From Flavobacterium paronense (GTDB taxonomy: Bacteria > Bacteroidota > Bacteroidia > Flavobacteriales > Flavobacteriaceae), in NCBI RefSeq assembly GCF_030409795.1, contig NZ_JAUFQN010000019.1:2480001-2544000 (forward strand): a stretch of 64,000 bases of DNA, read 5' to 3'. Both the position numbers and the translations under genes were made by a program. This document shows, in pieces, positions 44,036 to 54,207 of this stretch; within the stretch, counting starts at the first letter, position 1; each line of letters begins with the position of its first letter. Under the pieces are notes generated by a model that had not been told where the DNA came from, did not search any database, and saw only the letters and a program-made list of their open reading frames with translations.

Positions 44036-45064
44036 ATGGGATTTTTTGATTTCATGACCGAGGATATTGCAATAGACCTTGGTACCGCAAACACTCTGAT
44101 AATACACAACGACAAAGTTGTAATTGATAGTCCCTCAATTGTTGCTAGGGACCGAATATCGGGAAAAATTATTGCTGTTGGAAAAGAAGCCAACATGATG
44201 CAAGGTAAAACACATGAAAACATAAAAACCATACGTCCCTTAAAAGATGGGGTTATCGCTGATTTTGATGCGTCTGAAAAAATGATTAGCATGTTCATCA
44301 AAAGCATACCGGCGTTAAAGAAAAAAATGTTTACTCCAGCACTTAGAATGGTGGTTTGTATTCCATCTGGAATTACAGAGGTAGAAATGCGTGCTGTAAA
44401 AGAAAGTTGCGAACGCGTAAACGGAAAAGAAGTGTATCTTATTCATGAACCAATGGCTGCAGCAATTGGTATTGGTATCGATATTATGCAACCAAAAGGA
44501 AACATGATTGTAGATATTGGTGGTGGAACTACAGAAATTGCAGTTATCGCTTTGGGCGGAATTGTTTGCGACAAATCAGTTAAGATTGCGGGTGACGTTT
44601 TCACGAATGATATTGTGTATTACATGAGAACGCAACACAATTTATTTGTAGGAGAAAGCACTGCTGAGAAAATCAAAATTACAATTGGTGCGGCTACTGA
44701 TGATTTAGAAACACCTCCAGATGATATGTCCGTTCAAGGAAGAGATTTATTGACTGGTAAACCTAAACAAGTTGAAGTATCGTATAGAGAAATTTCTAAA
44801 GCATTGGATAAATCAATCCAACGTATTGAAGATGCTATCATGGAGACTTTATCACAAACACCACCAGAATTAGCAGCTGATATTTACAACACAGGGATTT
44901 ATCTTGCAGGTGGAGGTTCAATGTTGAGAGGGTTAGATAAACGTATTTCTCAAAAAACAGATTTGCCAGTTTACATTGCAGAAGATCCATTAAGAGCTGT
45001 TGTTCGCGGAACCGGAATGGCACTTAAAAATATTCCAAAATTCAGAAGCATACTTATAAAATAG
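44036..45064 (+). CDS. mreB: rod shape-determining protein MreB
   Basis: Bacterial actin that guides lateral wall synthesis, 342 residues. The phosphate-1 motif IAIDLGTANTLI (12-23), phosphate-2 IVDIGGGTTEIAVIALGG and the adenosine motif LAGGGSMLRGLDKR are clear. MreB has no true membrane segment and normally binds the membrane through surface residues. It is the first gene of mreBCD-PBP2-rodA, the elongasome operon. Confidence 0.97.
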   Translation: MGFFDFMTEDIAIDLGTANTLIIHNDKVVIDSPSIVARDRISGKIIAVGKEANMMQGKTHENIKTIRPLKDGVIADFDASEKMISMFIKSIPALKKKMFTPALRMVVCIPSGITEVEMRAVKESCERVNGKEVYLIHEPMAAAIGIGIDIMQPKGNMIVDIGGGTTEIAVIALGGIVCDKSVKIAGDVFTNDIVYYMRTQHNLFVGESTAEKIKITIGAATDDLETPPDDMSVQGRDLLTGKPKQVEVSYREISKALDKSIQRIEDAIMETLSQTPPELAADIYNTGIYLAGGGSMLRGLDKRISQKTDLPVYIAEDPLRAVVRGTGMALKNIPKFRSILIK

Positions 45065-45144
45065 TGCTTGTAGTGAAAATACCGAACACTGACACGAGCG
45101 AAGCGAACTGACGAAGTAATACTGAAACCGAATACTAAAAAACG
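45065..45144. repeat. mreB-mreC spacer with repeated words
   Basis: Variants of CCGAAnACTGA and GCGAACTGACGAAG repeat within 80 bases. No promoter or terminator was recognised. It is the only gap in an otherwise overlapping or tightly spaced operon. Confidence 0.4.
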
Positions 45145-45972
45145 ATGCAGCAAATATTTAATTTTGTACTAAAAAACAGTAATCGCTTACTGTTTTTGCT
45201 GCTTTTGGTATTATCGTTTGTGTTGACAATTCAGTCGCATTCCTATCATAAGAGTAAAATCATAAGTTCTGCTAATTTCTTTACCGGCGGGATTTACGAA
45301 AAGATAAATAATATTGATGAGTATTTTGGTCTAAGAGCTCAAAATGAAGAATTGGCGCAGGAAAATGCACGTTTAAAATCAATTCTCTTCAACCAAAAAG
45401 ACACTACTAAATTACCTGAAATTGACACCACTAAAGGCATTAATAAAACGGTTATCACTGTTGCCAAAGTAATTCATAACTCGTACAGTATTCAGGAAAA
45501 CTTTATTACAATTAACAAAGGTTCTATGTCAGGAATAAAACCAAATATGGGTGTAATCAATAGCGCCGGAATTGTGGGCATTGTAGACAATACTTCTAAG
45601 AATTACGCAACTATAATTAGCTTATTGAACGTCAATATCAAGATTAACGCAAAAATAAAAAAGTCAAATCATTTTGGTACTTTAAGCTGGAATGGTAAAA
45701 ACACTGGCTTTGCTCAGTTAACTGATGTTCCCCGATTGGCAGGAGTTCGTAAAGGTGACACCATAGTTACTGGGTCTGAATCAAGAGTTTTCCCTGAAAA
45801 TATTGGTATTGGAACTATTGATCATGTATATATCGACAATGAAACCAATTACTATACATTGGATATCAAATTGTTTAATGATATGACTAATTTAGGTCAT
45901 GTTTATGTCATCAAAAACAAAGATGCCGATGAGATTATCAATTTAGAAAATCAAAGCAAAAAAGATGAATAG
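45145..45972 (+). CDS. mreC: rod shape-determining protein MreC
   Basis: Periplasmic scaffold linking MreB/MreD to PBP2, 275 residues. It has one N-terminal membrane helix (about 12-29), a short coiled coil (AQNEELAQENARLKSILF, about 69-86) and two beta-barrel modules (NKGSMSGIKPNMGVIN, then RKGDTIVTGSESRVFPENIGIG). The 3' end overlaps mreD by eight bases. Confidence 0.94.
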   Translation: MQQIFNFVLKNSNRLLFLLLLVLSFVLTIQSHSYHKSKIISSANFFTGGIYEKINNIDEYFGLRAQNEELAQENARLKSILFNQKDTTKLPEIDTTKGINKTVITVAKVIHNSYSIQENFITINKGSMSGIKPNMGVINSAGIVGIVDNTSKNYATIISLLNVNIKINAKIKKSNHFGTLSWNGKNTGFAQLTDVPRLAGVRKGDTIVTGSESRVFPENIGIGTIDHVYIDNETNYYTLDIKLFNDMTNLGHVYVIKNKDADEIINLENQSKKDE

Positions 45973-46471
45973 TGCCTTATTAGGAAATATTGCCCGATTT
46001 GTCTTGTTGCTTGCTGCACAAATTTTGATATTCAATAGAATTGATCTTTTTGGGTTTATCAATCCGTTTCCTTATGTGCTTTTTATTATTCTTTATCCTG
46101 TAAACGGAAACAAAAGTGGTTTATTAGTAGCTAGTTTTTTCTTAGGATTACTTATGGATATGTTCTGGAATTCTGGTGGTGTTCACGCCGCAGCTTGTCT
46201 TGTACTTGCGTATTACAGACCCGCAATTTTTAAATTCTCCTTTGGGTTGAGTTATGAATACCAAACCGTTAAACTAAATGATGTATTAACACCTGAGCGA
46301 TTTTCATTTATACTAATTGCGGTTGTAATTCATCACTTTGTTCTATTTGTCTTAGAAGTTTTTAAAGTTAGCTTCCTATGGGATATTTTAGTTCGAACGC
46401 TATTGAGCACCATTTTTACAATTATTACTTGTATTATTATTATCTATATTATTAAGCCAAGTAAGCGATGA
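45965..46471 (+). CDS. mreD: rod shape-determining protein MreD
   Basis: Polytopic inner-membrane protein of the elongasome, 168 residues, with about five helices. The hydrophobic profile, the FGFINPFPYVLFIILYP segment and GLLMDMFWNSGGVHAAACL fit MreD. It overlaps both neighbours (8 bases with mreC, 4 with the PBP2 gene). The family is poorly conserved, so position carries much of the evidence. Confidence 0.9.
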   Translation: MNSALLGNIARFVLLLAAQILIFNRIDLFGFINPFPYVLFIILYPVNGNKSGLLVASFFLGLLMDMFWNSGGVHAAACLVLAYYRPAIFKFSFGLSYEYQTVKLNDVLTPERFSFILIAVVIHHFVLFVLEVFKVSFLWDILVRTLLSTIFTIITCIIIIYIIKPSKR

Positions 46472-48423
46472 GAAAGGTATTATTGCCAACAATTATTTTC
46501 ATTTGTACTATCCTACTTGTATTGCGGCTATTTTACCTACAGGTAATTGATGATTCGCTCAAACTTGCATCAGATAACAACGCGATAAAAATAGCTTATG
46601 ATTATCCAGAGCGTGGTTACATTTATGATAGAAATGGTAAACTTTTGGTTGCCAATCAACCTTCTTATGACATCATGGTAATCCCAAAGGATGTCAAAGA
46701 TTTAGACACTACCGAATTCTGTTCTTTACTTAAAATTACCAAAGAAGATTTTCTTAAAAAAATTGCCAAAGCTAAAATTTATAGCCCGAGACTTCCTTCG
46801 GTATTTTTATCCCAATTGAACAAAAAAGAATACGCCGCTTTTCAAGAAATTCAAAGAAAGTTTGTTGGCTTTTATATTCAAAAACGTGCTTTAAGAGATT
46901 ACCAAGTAGCTTTTGGCGCTAATGTTTTTGGATTTATCACCCAAGTAAATGACAAAATTATTGCAAAAAACAACTATTACAATAGTGGCGATTTGATTGG
47001 CAGACAAGGTGTAGAAGAGAGTTATGAAGATTTTCTACGTGGTGTAAAAGGCGTAAAATATATTCAAAAAGATAAGTATAACCGAGAAATTGGTTCTTAT
47101 AAAGAAGGAAAATTTGATACTATAGCTGTTCAGGGCAGCGATATTAATTTAAGTATAGACGCCGAACTTCAAAAATATGGAGAGGAATTAATGATTAACA
47201 AACGAGGCGGAATAGTAGCTATTGAACCAAAAACTGGTGAAATTTTAGCGTTGGTAACTGCCCCATCATATGACCCAGCAATTCTAGTGGGAAGACAACG
47301 ATCTAAAAACTATACAACTTTATATAAAGACTCCATTGCAAAACCATTATATGACAGAGGTTTATTAGCTGAATATACTCCTGGGTCTCCATTCAAAATT
47401 CTAACCGGATTAGTTGCCTTGCAAGAAGGTGCTATTGATGAGAACACCACTTTCTTTTGTCATCACGGATTTAGTTATGCCCCGGGTCGTTTTATGAAAT
47501 GCCACTGTCATGGAGGTGCTATGCAATTTCACAGAGGCATTTACGAATCTTGCAACACATTTTTTTCGAGCTCGTATATGAGAACTATTGATAAGTATAA
47601 TAATCCCCCAAAAGGTGTTGATGTGTGGAGCAATCACCTGAAAAGTTTTGGTTTAGGACAGTTTATGGGCTATGATTTACCAACAGGAAAAAGAGGCAAC
47701 TTACCGACTTCAAAAACCTACAAAAAAATGTATCCAGGTTGGGGTTGGTCAAGCAAAACAATTGTTTCTAATGCAATTGGTCAAGGAGAGGTTTTGATGA
47801 CACCAATTCAGTTAGCCAATATGATTGCTACTGTTGCCAATCGTGGTTATTATTATACGCCTCACATCATCAAAAAAATCAAAGGCAGTAAAATTGATAA
47901 AAAATTCACTACAAAACATGTAACTACAATTGACAGAAAATATTTCGAACCTATGATTAGCGGTTTATTTGATGTTTATAATTTGGGTACGGCACACGGT
48001 TTAAATGTTGAAGGAATTGATATTTGTGGAAAAACGGGAACCGCTGAAAATTTTGCAAAGATTAATGGTAAAAGGGTAAAGCTTCAGGATCACTCTATTT
48101 TTGTGGCATTTGCACCTAAAGATAATCCCAAAATTGCTATTGCTGTTTTTGTTGAAAACGGATATTGGGGTGCGCGCTGGGCTGGACCAATTACCAGTTT
48201 AATGATTGAAAAATATATCAAAAGAAAAATTACCCGAACCGATTTAGAAAAACGAATGTTGGAAGGAAGTCTTGAAGGCGAGTATAATAAATATTATGCA
48301 AAACCAATTGTAGATAGTTTAATTAAATCTAAAATTGATGGCCCCATAAAACCAATCGTAATAAAACCCGAAGTTAAAATTGCAAAGCCCGAAGTTAAAA
48401 CCAACGAAGCTCCGGAAAATTAA
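46468..48423 (+). CDS. mrdA: penicillin-binding protein 2
   Basis: Transpeptidase of lateral wall synthesis that works with RodA, 651 residues. One N-terminal membrane helix (about 5-24) is followed by a pedestal domain with YPERGYIYDRNGKLLVANQPSYDI. The transpeptidase shows the nucleophile Ser307 in PGSPFK, the SCN motif in ESCNTFF and KTG in CGKTGTAEN. Ser-Pro-Phe-Lys differs from the commoner STxK but keeps the catalytic Ser and Lys. The C-terminus ends in a repeated Pro/Glu/Lys-rich tail (KPEVKIAKPEVK). Confidence 0.95.
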   Translation: MRKVLLPTIIFICTILLVLRLFYLQVIDDSLKLASDNNAIKIAYDYPERGYIYDRNGKLLVANQPSYDIMVIPKDVKDLDTTEFCSLLKITKEDFLKKIAKAKIYSPRLPSVFLSQLNKKEYAAFQEIQRKFVGFYIQKRALRDYQVAFGANVFGFITQVNDKIIAKNNYYNSGDLIGRQGVEESYEDFLRGVKGVKYIQKDKYNREIGSYKEGKFDTIAVQGSDINLSIDAELQKYGEELMINKRGGIVAIEPKTGEILALVTAPSYDPAILVGRQRSKNYTTLYKDSIAKPLYDRGLLAEYTPGSPFKILTGLVALQEGAIDENTTFFCHHGFSYAPGRFMKCHCHGGAMQFHRGIYESCNTFFSSSYMRTIDKYNNPPKGVDVWSNHLKSFGLGQFMGYDLPTGKRGNLPTSKTYKKMYPGWGWSSKTIVSNAIGQGEVLMTPIQLANMIATVANRGYYYTPHIIKKIKGSKIDKKFTTKHVTTIDRKYFEPMISGLFDVYNLGTAHGLNVEGIDICGKTGTAENFAKINGKRVKLQDHSIFVAFAPKDNPKIAIAVFVENGYWGARWAGPITSLMIEKYIKRKITRTDLEKRMLEGSLEGEYNKYYAKPIVDSLIKSKIDGPIKPIVIKPEVKIAKPEVKTNEAPEN

Positions 48424-48433
48424 TTTCTAAAAA

Positions 48434-49693
48434 ATGAAAAATCAAAGTGTAACCAATAATCTAGACTGGATGAGTATAGCCATCTTCGCCATATTAGTAA
48501 TTATGGGTTGGCTTAATATTTATTCCTCATCCTTATCTTCGATAGAACAAGAAACCTCGATCTTTGATTTTACCCAAATTTATGGTAAACAGTTTATGTT
48601 TATCCTACTTACTATTCCATTAATATTTGTAGTATTGTCTGTTGACGGCAAGTTTTACGAAAAATTTTCTAGTGTAATATATGTCATCGGATTACTTTCT
48701 TTAGCAGGTTTATATGTATTTGGAAAAACAATAAAAGGTCAAGCTAACTGGTATTCTTTTGGCTCCTTTGGTATACAACCGTCCGAATTTGTAAAAGCCG
48801 CAACTGCTCTGGCTTTAGCTAAATATCTGAGTGATGTTCAAGTAAATTTAAAAGATTTAAATCGGCAGATTCAAGCCTTAGGAATACTCTTCCTACCTAT
48901 ATTATTAATTGTTCCTCATGATCCGGGGAGTGCCATAATTTTTTGTGTGTTTATTTTGGTTTTATATAGAGAAGGTTTGCCTTCTTGGTACGTTTGGACA
49001 GGGTTTATCGCCTTAATTTTATTTGTATTAGCTTTGATAATAAAACCATTACTATTAACTGGAATAGCTTTAGTTGTAATACTTTTTATCTATTATAGAA
49101 GTAGAATTATAAACAGAAATTGGATATTAAGCGCCTTAATATTTATAATGATTGGCGGCTTTGTTTTTTCAGTAGACTATGTCTTTGTAAATGTTTTTAA
49201 ACAACATCATAGGGACAGGTTTAATATTCTTTTAGGTAAAGAAGTCGATATGAAAGGCATTGGTTATAACACTAATCAATCAGAAATCGCCATTGGTTCT
49301 GGTGGTTGGTTTGGTAAAGGCTATCTAGAAGGCACTCAAACAAAAGGTGGTTTTGTGCCAGAACAACACACTGATTATATTTTCACAACGGTTGGTGAAG
49401 AATGGGGATTTATTGGTTGTCTTTTTGTAATTGCCCTCTTCCTTTGTTTAATCATGCGAATTATTTATTTAGCAGAAAGGCAAAAAACAAAGTTTAGCCG
49501 AGTCTATGGCTATTGTGTTGCAGGTGTATTGTTTATTCACTTTTTTGTAAATATAGCCATGGTGGCAGGTATATTCCCAACCATTGGAGTTCCCCTCCCA
49601 TTCTTTTCTTATGGTGGTTCCGGACTTTGGGGTTTTACTATTTTACTTTTTATATTTCTAAAAATGGATGCCAACAAAGTGAATGAGTGGTAA
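48434..49693 (+). CDS. rodA: rod shape protein RodA (SEDS glycosyltransferase)
   Basis: Polymerises lipid II into glycan strands together with PBP2, 419 residues, ten or so membrane helices. Landmarks are QPSEFVKAATALALAKYL (about 115-132), PHDPGSAIIF, GKGYLEGTQTKGGFVPEQHTDYIFTTVGEEWGF and the final GVPLPFFSYGGSGLWG. It follows mrdA after ten bases and closes the operon; a strong terminator follows. Confidence 0.95.
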   Translation: MKNQSVTNNLDWMSIAIFAILVIMGWLNIYSSSLSSIEQETSIFDFTQIYGKQFMFILLTIPLIFVVLSVDGKFYEKFSSVIYVIGLLSLAGLYVFGKTIKGQANWYSFGSFGIQPSEFVKAATALALAKYLSDVQVNLKDLNRQIQALGILFLPILLIVPHDPGSAIIFCVFILVLYREGLPSWYVWTGFIALILFVLALIIKPLLLTGIALVVILFIYYRSRIINRNWILSALIFIMIGGFVFSVDYVFVNVFKQHHRDRFNILLGKEVDMKGIGYNTNQSEIAIGSGGWFGKGYLEGTQTKGGFVPEQHTDYIFTTVGEEWGFIGCLFVIALFLCLIMRIIYLAERQKTKFSRVYGYCVAGVLFIHFFVNIAMVAGIFPTIGVPLPFFSYGGSGLWGFTILLFIFLKMDANKVNEW

Positions 49694-49713
49694 TTTGCAT
49701 TACAATTTTTATA

Positions 49714-49751
49714 TAAAAAAAGCGTCCAGATTAAATCTGGACGCTTTTTTT
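49714..49751. terminator. bidirectional terminator between rodA and prc
   Basis: AAAAAAAGCGTCCAGA pairs with TCTGGACGCTTTTTTT around a 5-base loop. It can end rodA on the plus strand and the protease gene on the minus strand. Confidence 0.92.
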
Positions 49752-49766
49752 ATGGATTATTTATAA

Positions 49767-52067
49767 TTATGATTTCACCAATTTATCTTTTTTAACTTTA
49801 GTTGTCAATCCTTTATTATTCTCTGATTGTAAATCATTTAGAATATGAATGGCTTCTTCGATGTAAATATCTTTAGACAAACTTTCATGCCATCTGTCGC
49901 GTTTTTCTTTTAAAACTGAGTCTTTATTCATTTCATCGACCTCATAAGGAAGTGACTTAAATTGGAATGCATTTTTATAGTCAACAATTGGTTTGTACTT
50001 TTTGTTTTTCTCATCCAATGCTTTTTGTTCTGCTTTGAATTTATCAATGTTTAGACTATAGTTGTTTTCTTTATTACGTTCGTCAAGCCATTTTGCATTG
50101 TCATCAATTAAGTTCAATTGAGCGTTGTTGCTCATTCTTTCTTTACTTTTCGCAATAGCTAAATCAAAGTTATTTTGTTTGTCCCAAACTTTATAATCAG
50201 CTGCATCAATTTTATCCCATGGCATCGCATTGTCAATATCTTTTTCACCCATTTTTAGATATGCATATCTATCCGGAATAGCAACATCACTTTTCACTCC
50301 TTCTAACTGAGTAGAGCCACCATTAATTCTGTAGAATTTTTGAGTAGTAGTTTTCAAGGCACCCAAATCGCCATAAGTACTTCCGCGAACAAACTGATTT
50401 AAATCGATTACGTTTTGTACAGTTCCTTTTCCGTAAGACTGCTTGCTTCCAATGATTACACCACGTTTGTAGTCTTGAATTGCTGCTGCTAAAATCTCGG
50501 AAGCCGAAGCTGAAAATTCATTTATCATAACTACAAGTGGTCCATCCCATTGCACTTTTGCATCTCTGTCAAACAAGACTTCTTTTTTTCCTGCCGCCGA
50601 TTTAATCTGAACAATTGGTCCTTGATCTATAAATAATCCCGCAATATCAACAACCGTTTTCAAAGAACCTCCTCCATTATCTCTAACATCCATTACAATT
50701 CCTTGGACTCCCTCTTTTTTTAATCGCTCTACTTCTATCGCAACATCTTTTCCTGCATCACGACTATTTTGGTCTTCAAAATCGATGTAGAATTTAGGTA
50801 AATAAATGATTCCGTATTTAAAACCATCTTTCTCTACTACACTTGATTTTACATAGGTTTCTTCAATTTCAACTTGATCACGAATAATAGTAATTACTTT
50901 TATAGAACCATCTGTTTTCTTAACTGTTAAACGAACTTCTGTTCCTTTTGGTCCTTTTATCTTTTTAACAACATCATCTAATCTCATTCCAACAACATCA
51001 ACTGGCTCAGCGTCTGCTTGAGCAACTTTTAAAACAATATCACCCGATTCTAGTTGCTTTCCTCTCCAAGCTGGACCACCAGAAATTAATTCTGTTATTT
51101 CAGTAAAATCATTTTTCTTTTGCAAACGAGCACCAATTCCTTCTAATTTTCCACTCATACTCACATCAAATTTCTCTTTTTCGCTTGCGCCAAAATAAGA
51201 AGTATGTGGGTCAAAACGAGAAGCAATAGCATTTACATAAATAGAAAACCAATCCTCTCTGTCTAAATCTTTAATAAAATTAAAATTGTCATTTAAAGAG
51301 TTAAGCGTACTTTCTCTAGTTTCTTTTTCAAGTTGCTCATAGGTTTTTGGAGCTTGATTTTTCTTTTTTTCAACGTCTGCAATAAATTTTTTTTCTGATT
51401 CTTCTGTGAGGTTTTCGCCTTGACTTTCTCTAAAAATTTTTAGCTTTTCTTCTAAAGTTTTGTTTTTGTCTTTAGCTAGATCCTCTTCTAATTTTTGTTT
51501 TTCAACCAAGGAAGACAAAGTAGAAAGTTTTACCTGCAAACGCCATCTTTCTTTTAGTTCTTGTGCATTTTTACAAAATGGCAATTTCTCATAATCAGTA
51601 TTAATGGATTCCATTTTTTTGTAATCAAATGGTTTATCTAAAGCCAATTTATAATAGCTTTTACATTCTTCCATTCTTTTCATTAGTCGAGTGTAAGTCA
51701 AATCAAAAAAAGTTAAATCTTTACTATTGATTTCGTCGTCAATTTGAGTTTCATATTTGGCAAATTCATCAATATCAGATTGCAAAAAGAAACGTTTTGA
51801 CGGATCTAATGCATTTAAAAAATCTTTATAAACACCTTTTGAAAAAGTGTCGTCTATTTTAGCTGGATTGTAATGCCCTTTTTCGATAACAAACGTTAAT
51901 AATTCTATTAACATTTTGTCTTTCTCGGGATCGGAAGATTTCTCTTGTGGTATAAAACTTCTAATTGCTTTTTCTATTGGTACAAAACTTAAAAATGCCA
52001 AAGACAAAGCACCAATTACCATAAGTATTTTGTAGTTCCTTTTCATAAATTGAATTATTTTATTCAT
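49767..52067 (-). CDS. carboxy-terminal processing (tail-specific) protease
   Basis: Periplasmic serine protease of the Prc/Tsp group, 766 residues. A signal/anchor helix (about 14-30) is followed by an N-terminal domain, a PDZ domain (about 255-345: LEGIGARLQKKNDFTEITELISGGPAW) and the S41 core. The catalytic Ser521 lies in NEFSASASE and Lys546 in GKGTVQ, the pair known from E. coli Prc. The C-terminal domain is charged and Lys-rich, as in DUF3340. An internal ATG at residue 8 (MKRNYKILM) is an equally good start. Confidence 0.92.
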   Translation of the reverse strand: MNKIIQFMKRNYKILMVIGALSLAFLSFVPIEKAIRSFIPQEKSSDPEKDKMLIELLTFVIEKGHYNPAKIDDTFSKGVYKDFLNALDPSKRFFLQSDIDEFAKYETQIDDEINSKDLTFFDLTYTRLMKRMEECKSYYKLALDKPFDYKKMESINTDYEKLPFCKNAQELKERWRLQVKLSTLSSLVEKQKLEEDLAKDKNKTLEEKLKIFRESQGENLTEESEKKFIADVEKKKNQAPKTYEQLEKETRESTLNSLNDNFNFIKDLDREDWFSIYVNAIASRFDPHTSYFGASEKEKFDVSMSGKLEGIGARLQKKNDFTEITELISGGPAWRGKQLESGDIVLKVAQADAEPVDVVGMRLDDVVKKIKGPKGTEVRLTVKKTDGSIKVITIIRDQVEIEETYVKSSVVEKDGFKYGIIYLPKFYIDFEDQNSRDAGKDVAIEVERLKKEGVQGIVMDVRDNGGGSLKTVVDIAGLFIDQGPIVQIKSAAGKKEVLFDRDAKVQWDGPLVVMINEFSASASEILAAAIQDYKRGVIIGSKQSYGKGTVQNVIDLNQFVRGSTYGDLGALKTTTQKFYRINGGSTQLEGVKSDVAIPDRYAYLKMGEKDIDNAMPWDKIDAADYKVWDKQNNFDLAIAKSKERMSNNAQLNLIDDNAKWLDERNKENNYSLNIDKFKAEQKALDEKNKKYKPIVDYKNAFQFKSLPYEVDEMNKDSVLKEKRDRWHESLSKDIYIEEAIHILNDLQSENNKGLTTKVKKDKLVKS

Positions 52068-52215
52068 TAATTATTGGTCTAAAGTAAACAAAAAACAATA
52101 TCATGTATTTCTTGTCTAGATAATTTTTTGTTAAAATCGATAAAGTGTGTGACACGTAATATTCAACATTTTTCAAAGTTATAAAAATGTGACTGTTTAA
52201 AACCTTAAAAATAGT

Positions 52216-52223
52216 TAATTTTG
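52216..52223 (+). promoter_or_regulatory. surE -7 box
   Basis: TAATTTTG, a perfect TAnnTTTG match 50 bases ahead of the surE ATG. Confidence 0.45.
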
Positions 52224-52273
52224 CCAACAAATCCGACACACAAAAACTGTGCTAATTACTTAATTTAAAAAAA

Positions 52274-53044
52274 ATGATTTCCAAGCCAACCATTTTAATT
52301 ACCAATGATGACGGTATCAATGCACCAGGAATTCGTGCTTTAATTTCAGTTATGGCAGAAATTGGCGAAGTAATCGTTGTCGCGCCAGATAGTCCGCAAA
52401 GCGCCATGGGACACGCCATTACCATTAACAGTACATTATATTTGAATAAAATTTCTGCCGAAAATGCAGCTATTACAGAATATAGTTGTTCAGGAACACC
52501 TGTTGATTGTGTAAAATTGGCAGTAAACGAAATCTTGAAAAAGAAACCAGATTTATGCGTGTCAGGCGTCAATCATGGTTCAAATTCTTCGATAAATGTT
52601 ATTTATTCAGGAACTATGAGTGCTGCTGTTGAAGCCGGTATTGAAGGAATTCCTGCTATTGGTTTCTCTTTATTGGATTATGATTGGAATGCCGATTTTG
52701 AACAAATAAAACCTTTCATCAAAAAAATTGCTTTAGAAGTTTTAGCAAAAAAACTAGCGGAAGGAACCGTTTTGAATGTCAATTTTCCCAAACTTAAAAC
52801 AAACGAAATTAAAGGAATTAAAATTTGCCGTCAAGCGAAAGCCATTTGGATGGAAAAATTTGACAAACGACAAACACCTTATGGTAAAAATTATTATTGG
52901 TTAACAGGCGAATTTGTAAACCAAGACAAAGGCGAAGATACTGATGAATGGGCATTAGCAAACGGGTATATTTCTATAGTTCCAGTGCAGTTTGACTTAA
53001 CTGCTCATCATGCAATTGCTCAATTAAATACTTGGAATTTATAA
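52274..53044 (+). CDS. surE: 5'/3'-nucleotidase SurE
   Basis: Metal-dependent phosphatase of nucleoside monophosphates linked to stationary survival, 256 residues. The metal-binding ITNDDGINAPGIRAL (8-22), the SAMGHAIT segment, CSGTPVDCVKLA and SGVNHGSNSSINVIYSGTMSAAVEA (about 95-119) are diagnostic. It precedes lpxB by only four bases, so the two are co-transcribed. Confidence 0.95.
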   Translation: MISKPTILITNDDGINAPGIRALISVMAEIGEVIVVAPDSPQSAMGHAITINSTLYLNKISAENAAITEYSCSGTPVDCVKLAVNEILKKKPDLCVSGVNHGSNSSINVIYSGTMSAAVEAGIEGIPAIGFSLLDYDWNADFEQIKPFIKKIALEVLAKKLAEGTVLNVNFPKLKTNEIKGIKICRQAKAIWMEKFDKRQTPYGKNYYWLTGEFVNQDKGEDTDEWALANGYISIVPVQFDLTAHHAIAQLNTWNL

Positions 53045-53048
53045 GACT

Positions 53049-54161
53049 ATGAAATACTATATCATTGCCGGAGAAGCTTCGGGCGATTTGCACGGTTCCA
53101 ATTTAATGAAAGCGCTTTATAAAGAAGACGCTTCAGCAGATATCAGATTTTGGGGTGGCGATTTGATGCAAAATGTTGGTGGAACTCTAGTAAAACATTA
53201 CCGTGAACTATCGTTTATGGGTTTTGCAGAAGTAGCGATGAACCTGAAAACCATTCTCAACAACATTAAAATTTGTAAAGCCGACATTGAAAAATTCAAT
53301 CCCGATGTGATTATTTTTATTGATTATCCGGGTTTTAATATGCGTATTGCCAAATGGGCAAAACTTAGAGGCATCAAAACTCATTATTATATTGCTCCTC
53401 AAATATGGGCATGGAAAGAAAATCGTATCAAAGCTGTAAAAAGAGACTTTGACAAACTGTTTGTCATCCTTCCTTTTGAAAAAGATTTTTTTGAAATGAA
53501 GCATCATTTCCCAGTTGAGTTTGTTGGACATCCGCTAATTGATGCTATTCACAATCGAGTAAAAACGGATGAAGTTTTATTTCGGAAAGTTCATAATTTG
53601 GACGAAAGACCAATTATCGCAATTCTTCCAGGAAGTCGAAAGCAAGAAATCTCGAAAATGTTAAGTGTTATGTTGAGCATAGTAACTGATTTTCCGGATT
53701 ATCAATTTGTAATTGCTGGTGCACCAAGTCAGGAATATCATTTTTACGAACAATTTTTGACTACTAAAAACGTGAAATTTATCTCGAATAAAACCTATGA
53801 TTTGTTGAGTATTGCGACTGCTGCATTGGTTACATCAGGAACAGCTACTTTAGAAACTGCTTTATTTAAAGTACCCGAAGTCGTTTGCTATAAAGGAAGC
53901 TGGGCTTCGTATCAAATTGCAAAAAGGATTATTACTTTAAAGTATATTTCACTAGTGAATTTGATTATGGATGAAGAAGTGGTTACGGAACTTATTCAGG
54001 ATAAATTCAACTCTAAAAATGTAAAGACAGCCCTTTCTAAATTATTGGATGAAAAACACAGAAAAGCGTTGTTGAAAAAATATGACGACTTAGAATCTAA
54101 ACTTGGAGGTATTGGTGCCAGCGAAAAAACTGCTAAATTAATCCTAAATGATTTAAAGTGA
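53049..54161 (+). CDS. lpxB: lipid-A-disaccharide synthase
   Basis: GT19 glycosyltransferase that joins lipid X and UDP-diacylglucosamine to the lipid A disaccharide, 370 residues. Motifs are IAGEASGDLHGSNLM (4-18), FWGGDLMQNVGG, the substrate-binding IDYPGFNMRIAKWAKLRG and the UDP-site ILPGSRKQEI (about 194-203). The ATSGTATLETALFKVPEVVCYKG-like stretch (here LVTSGTATLETAL...) is near 260. Lipid A synthesis confirms a Gram-negative envelope. Confidence 0.95.
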   Translation: MKYYIIAGEASGDLHGSNLMKALYKEDASADIRFWGGDLMQNVGGTLVKHYRELSFMGFAEVAMNLKTILNNIKICKADIEKFNPDVIIFIDYPGFNMRIAKWAKLRGIKTHYYIAPQIWAWKENRIKAVKRDFDKLFVILPFEKDFFEMKHHFPVEFVGHPLIDAIHNRVKTDEVLFRKVHNLDERPIIAILPGSRKQEISKMLSVMLSIVTDFPDYQFVIAGAPSQEYHFYEQFLTTKNVKFISNKTYDLLSIATAALVTSGTATLETALFKVPEVVCYKGSWASYQIAKRIITLKYISLVNLIMDEEVVTELIQDKFNSKNVKTALSKLLDEKHRKALLKKYDDLESKLGGIGASEKTAKLILNDLK

Positions 54162-54207
54162 TTTTTTTTTCGACTTCAAATTTTTATCTTCGCAAAAATT
54201 ATTTTTA

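Noticed and set aside
47386..47397. PBP2 active-site motif SPFK regarded as an inactivating change
   Set aside because: Catalytic Ser and Lys are kept, and the SCN and KTG motifs are intact; only the non-catalytic middle residues differ.
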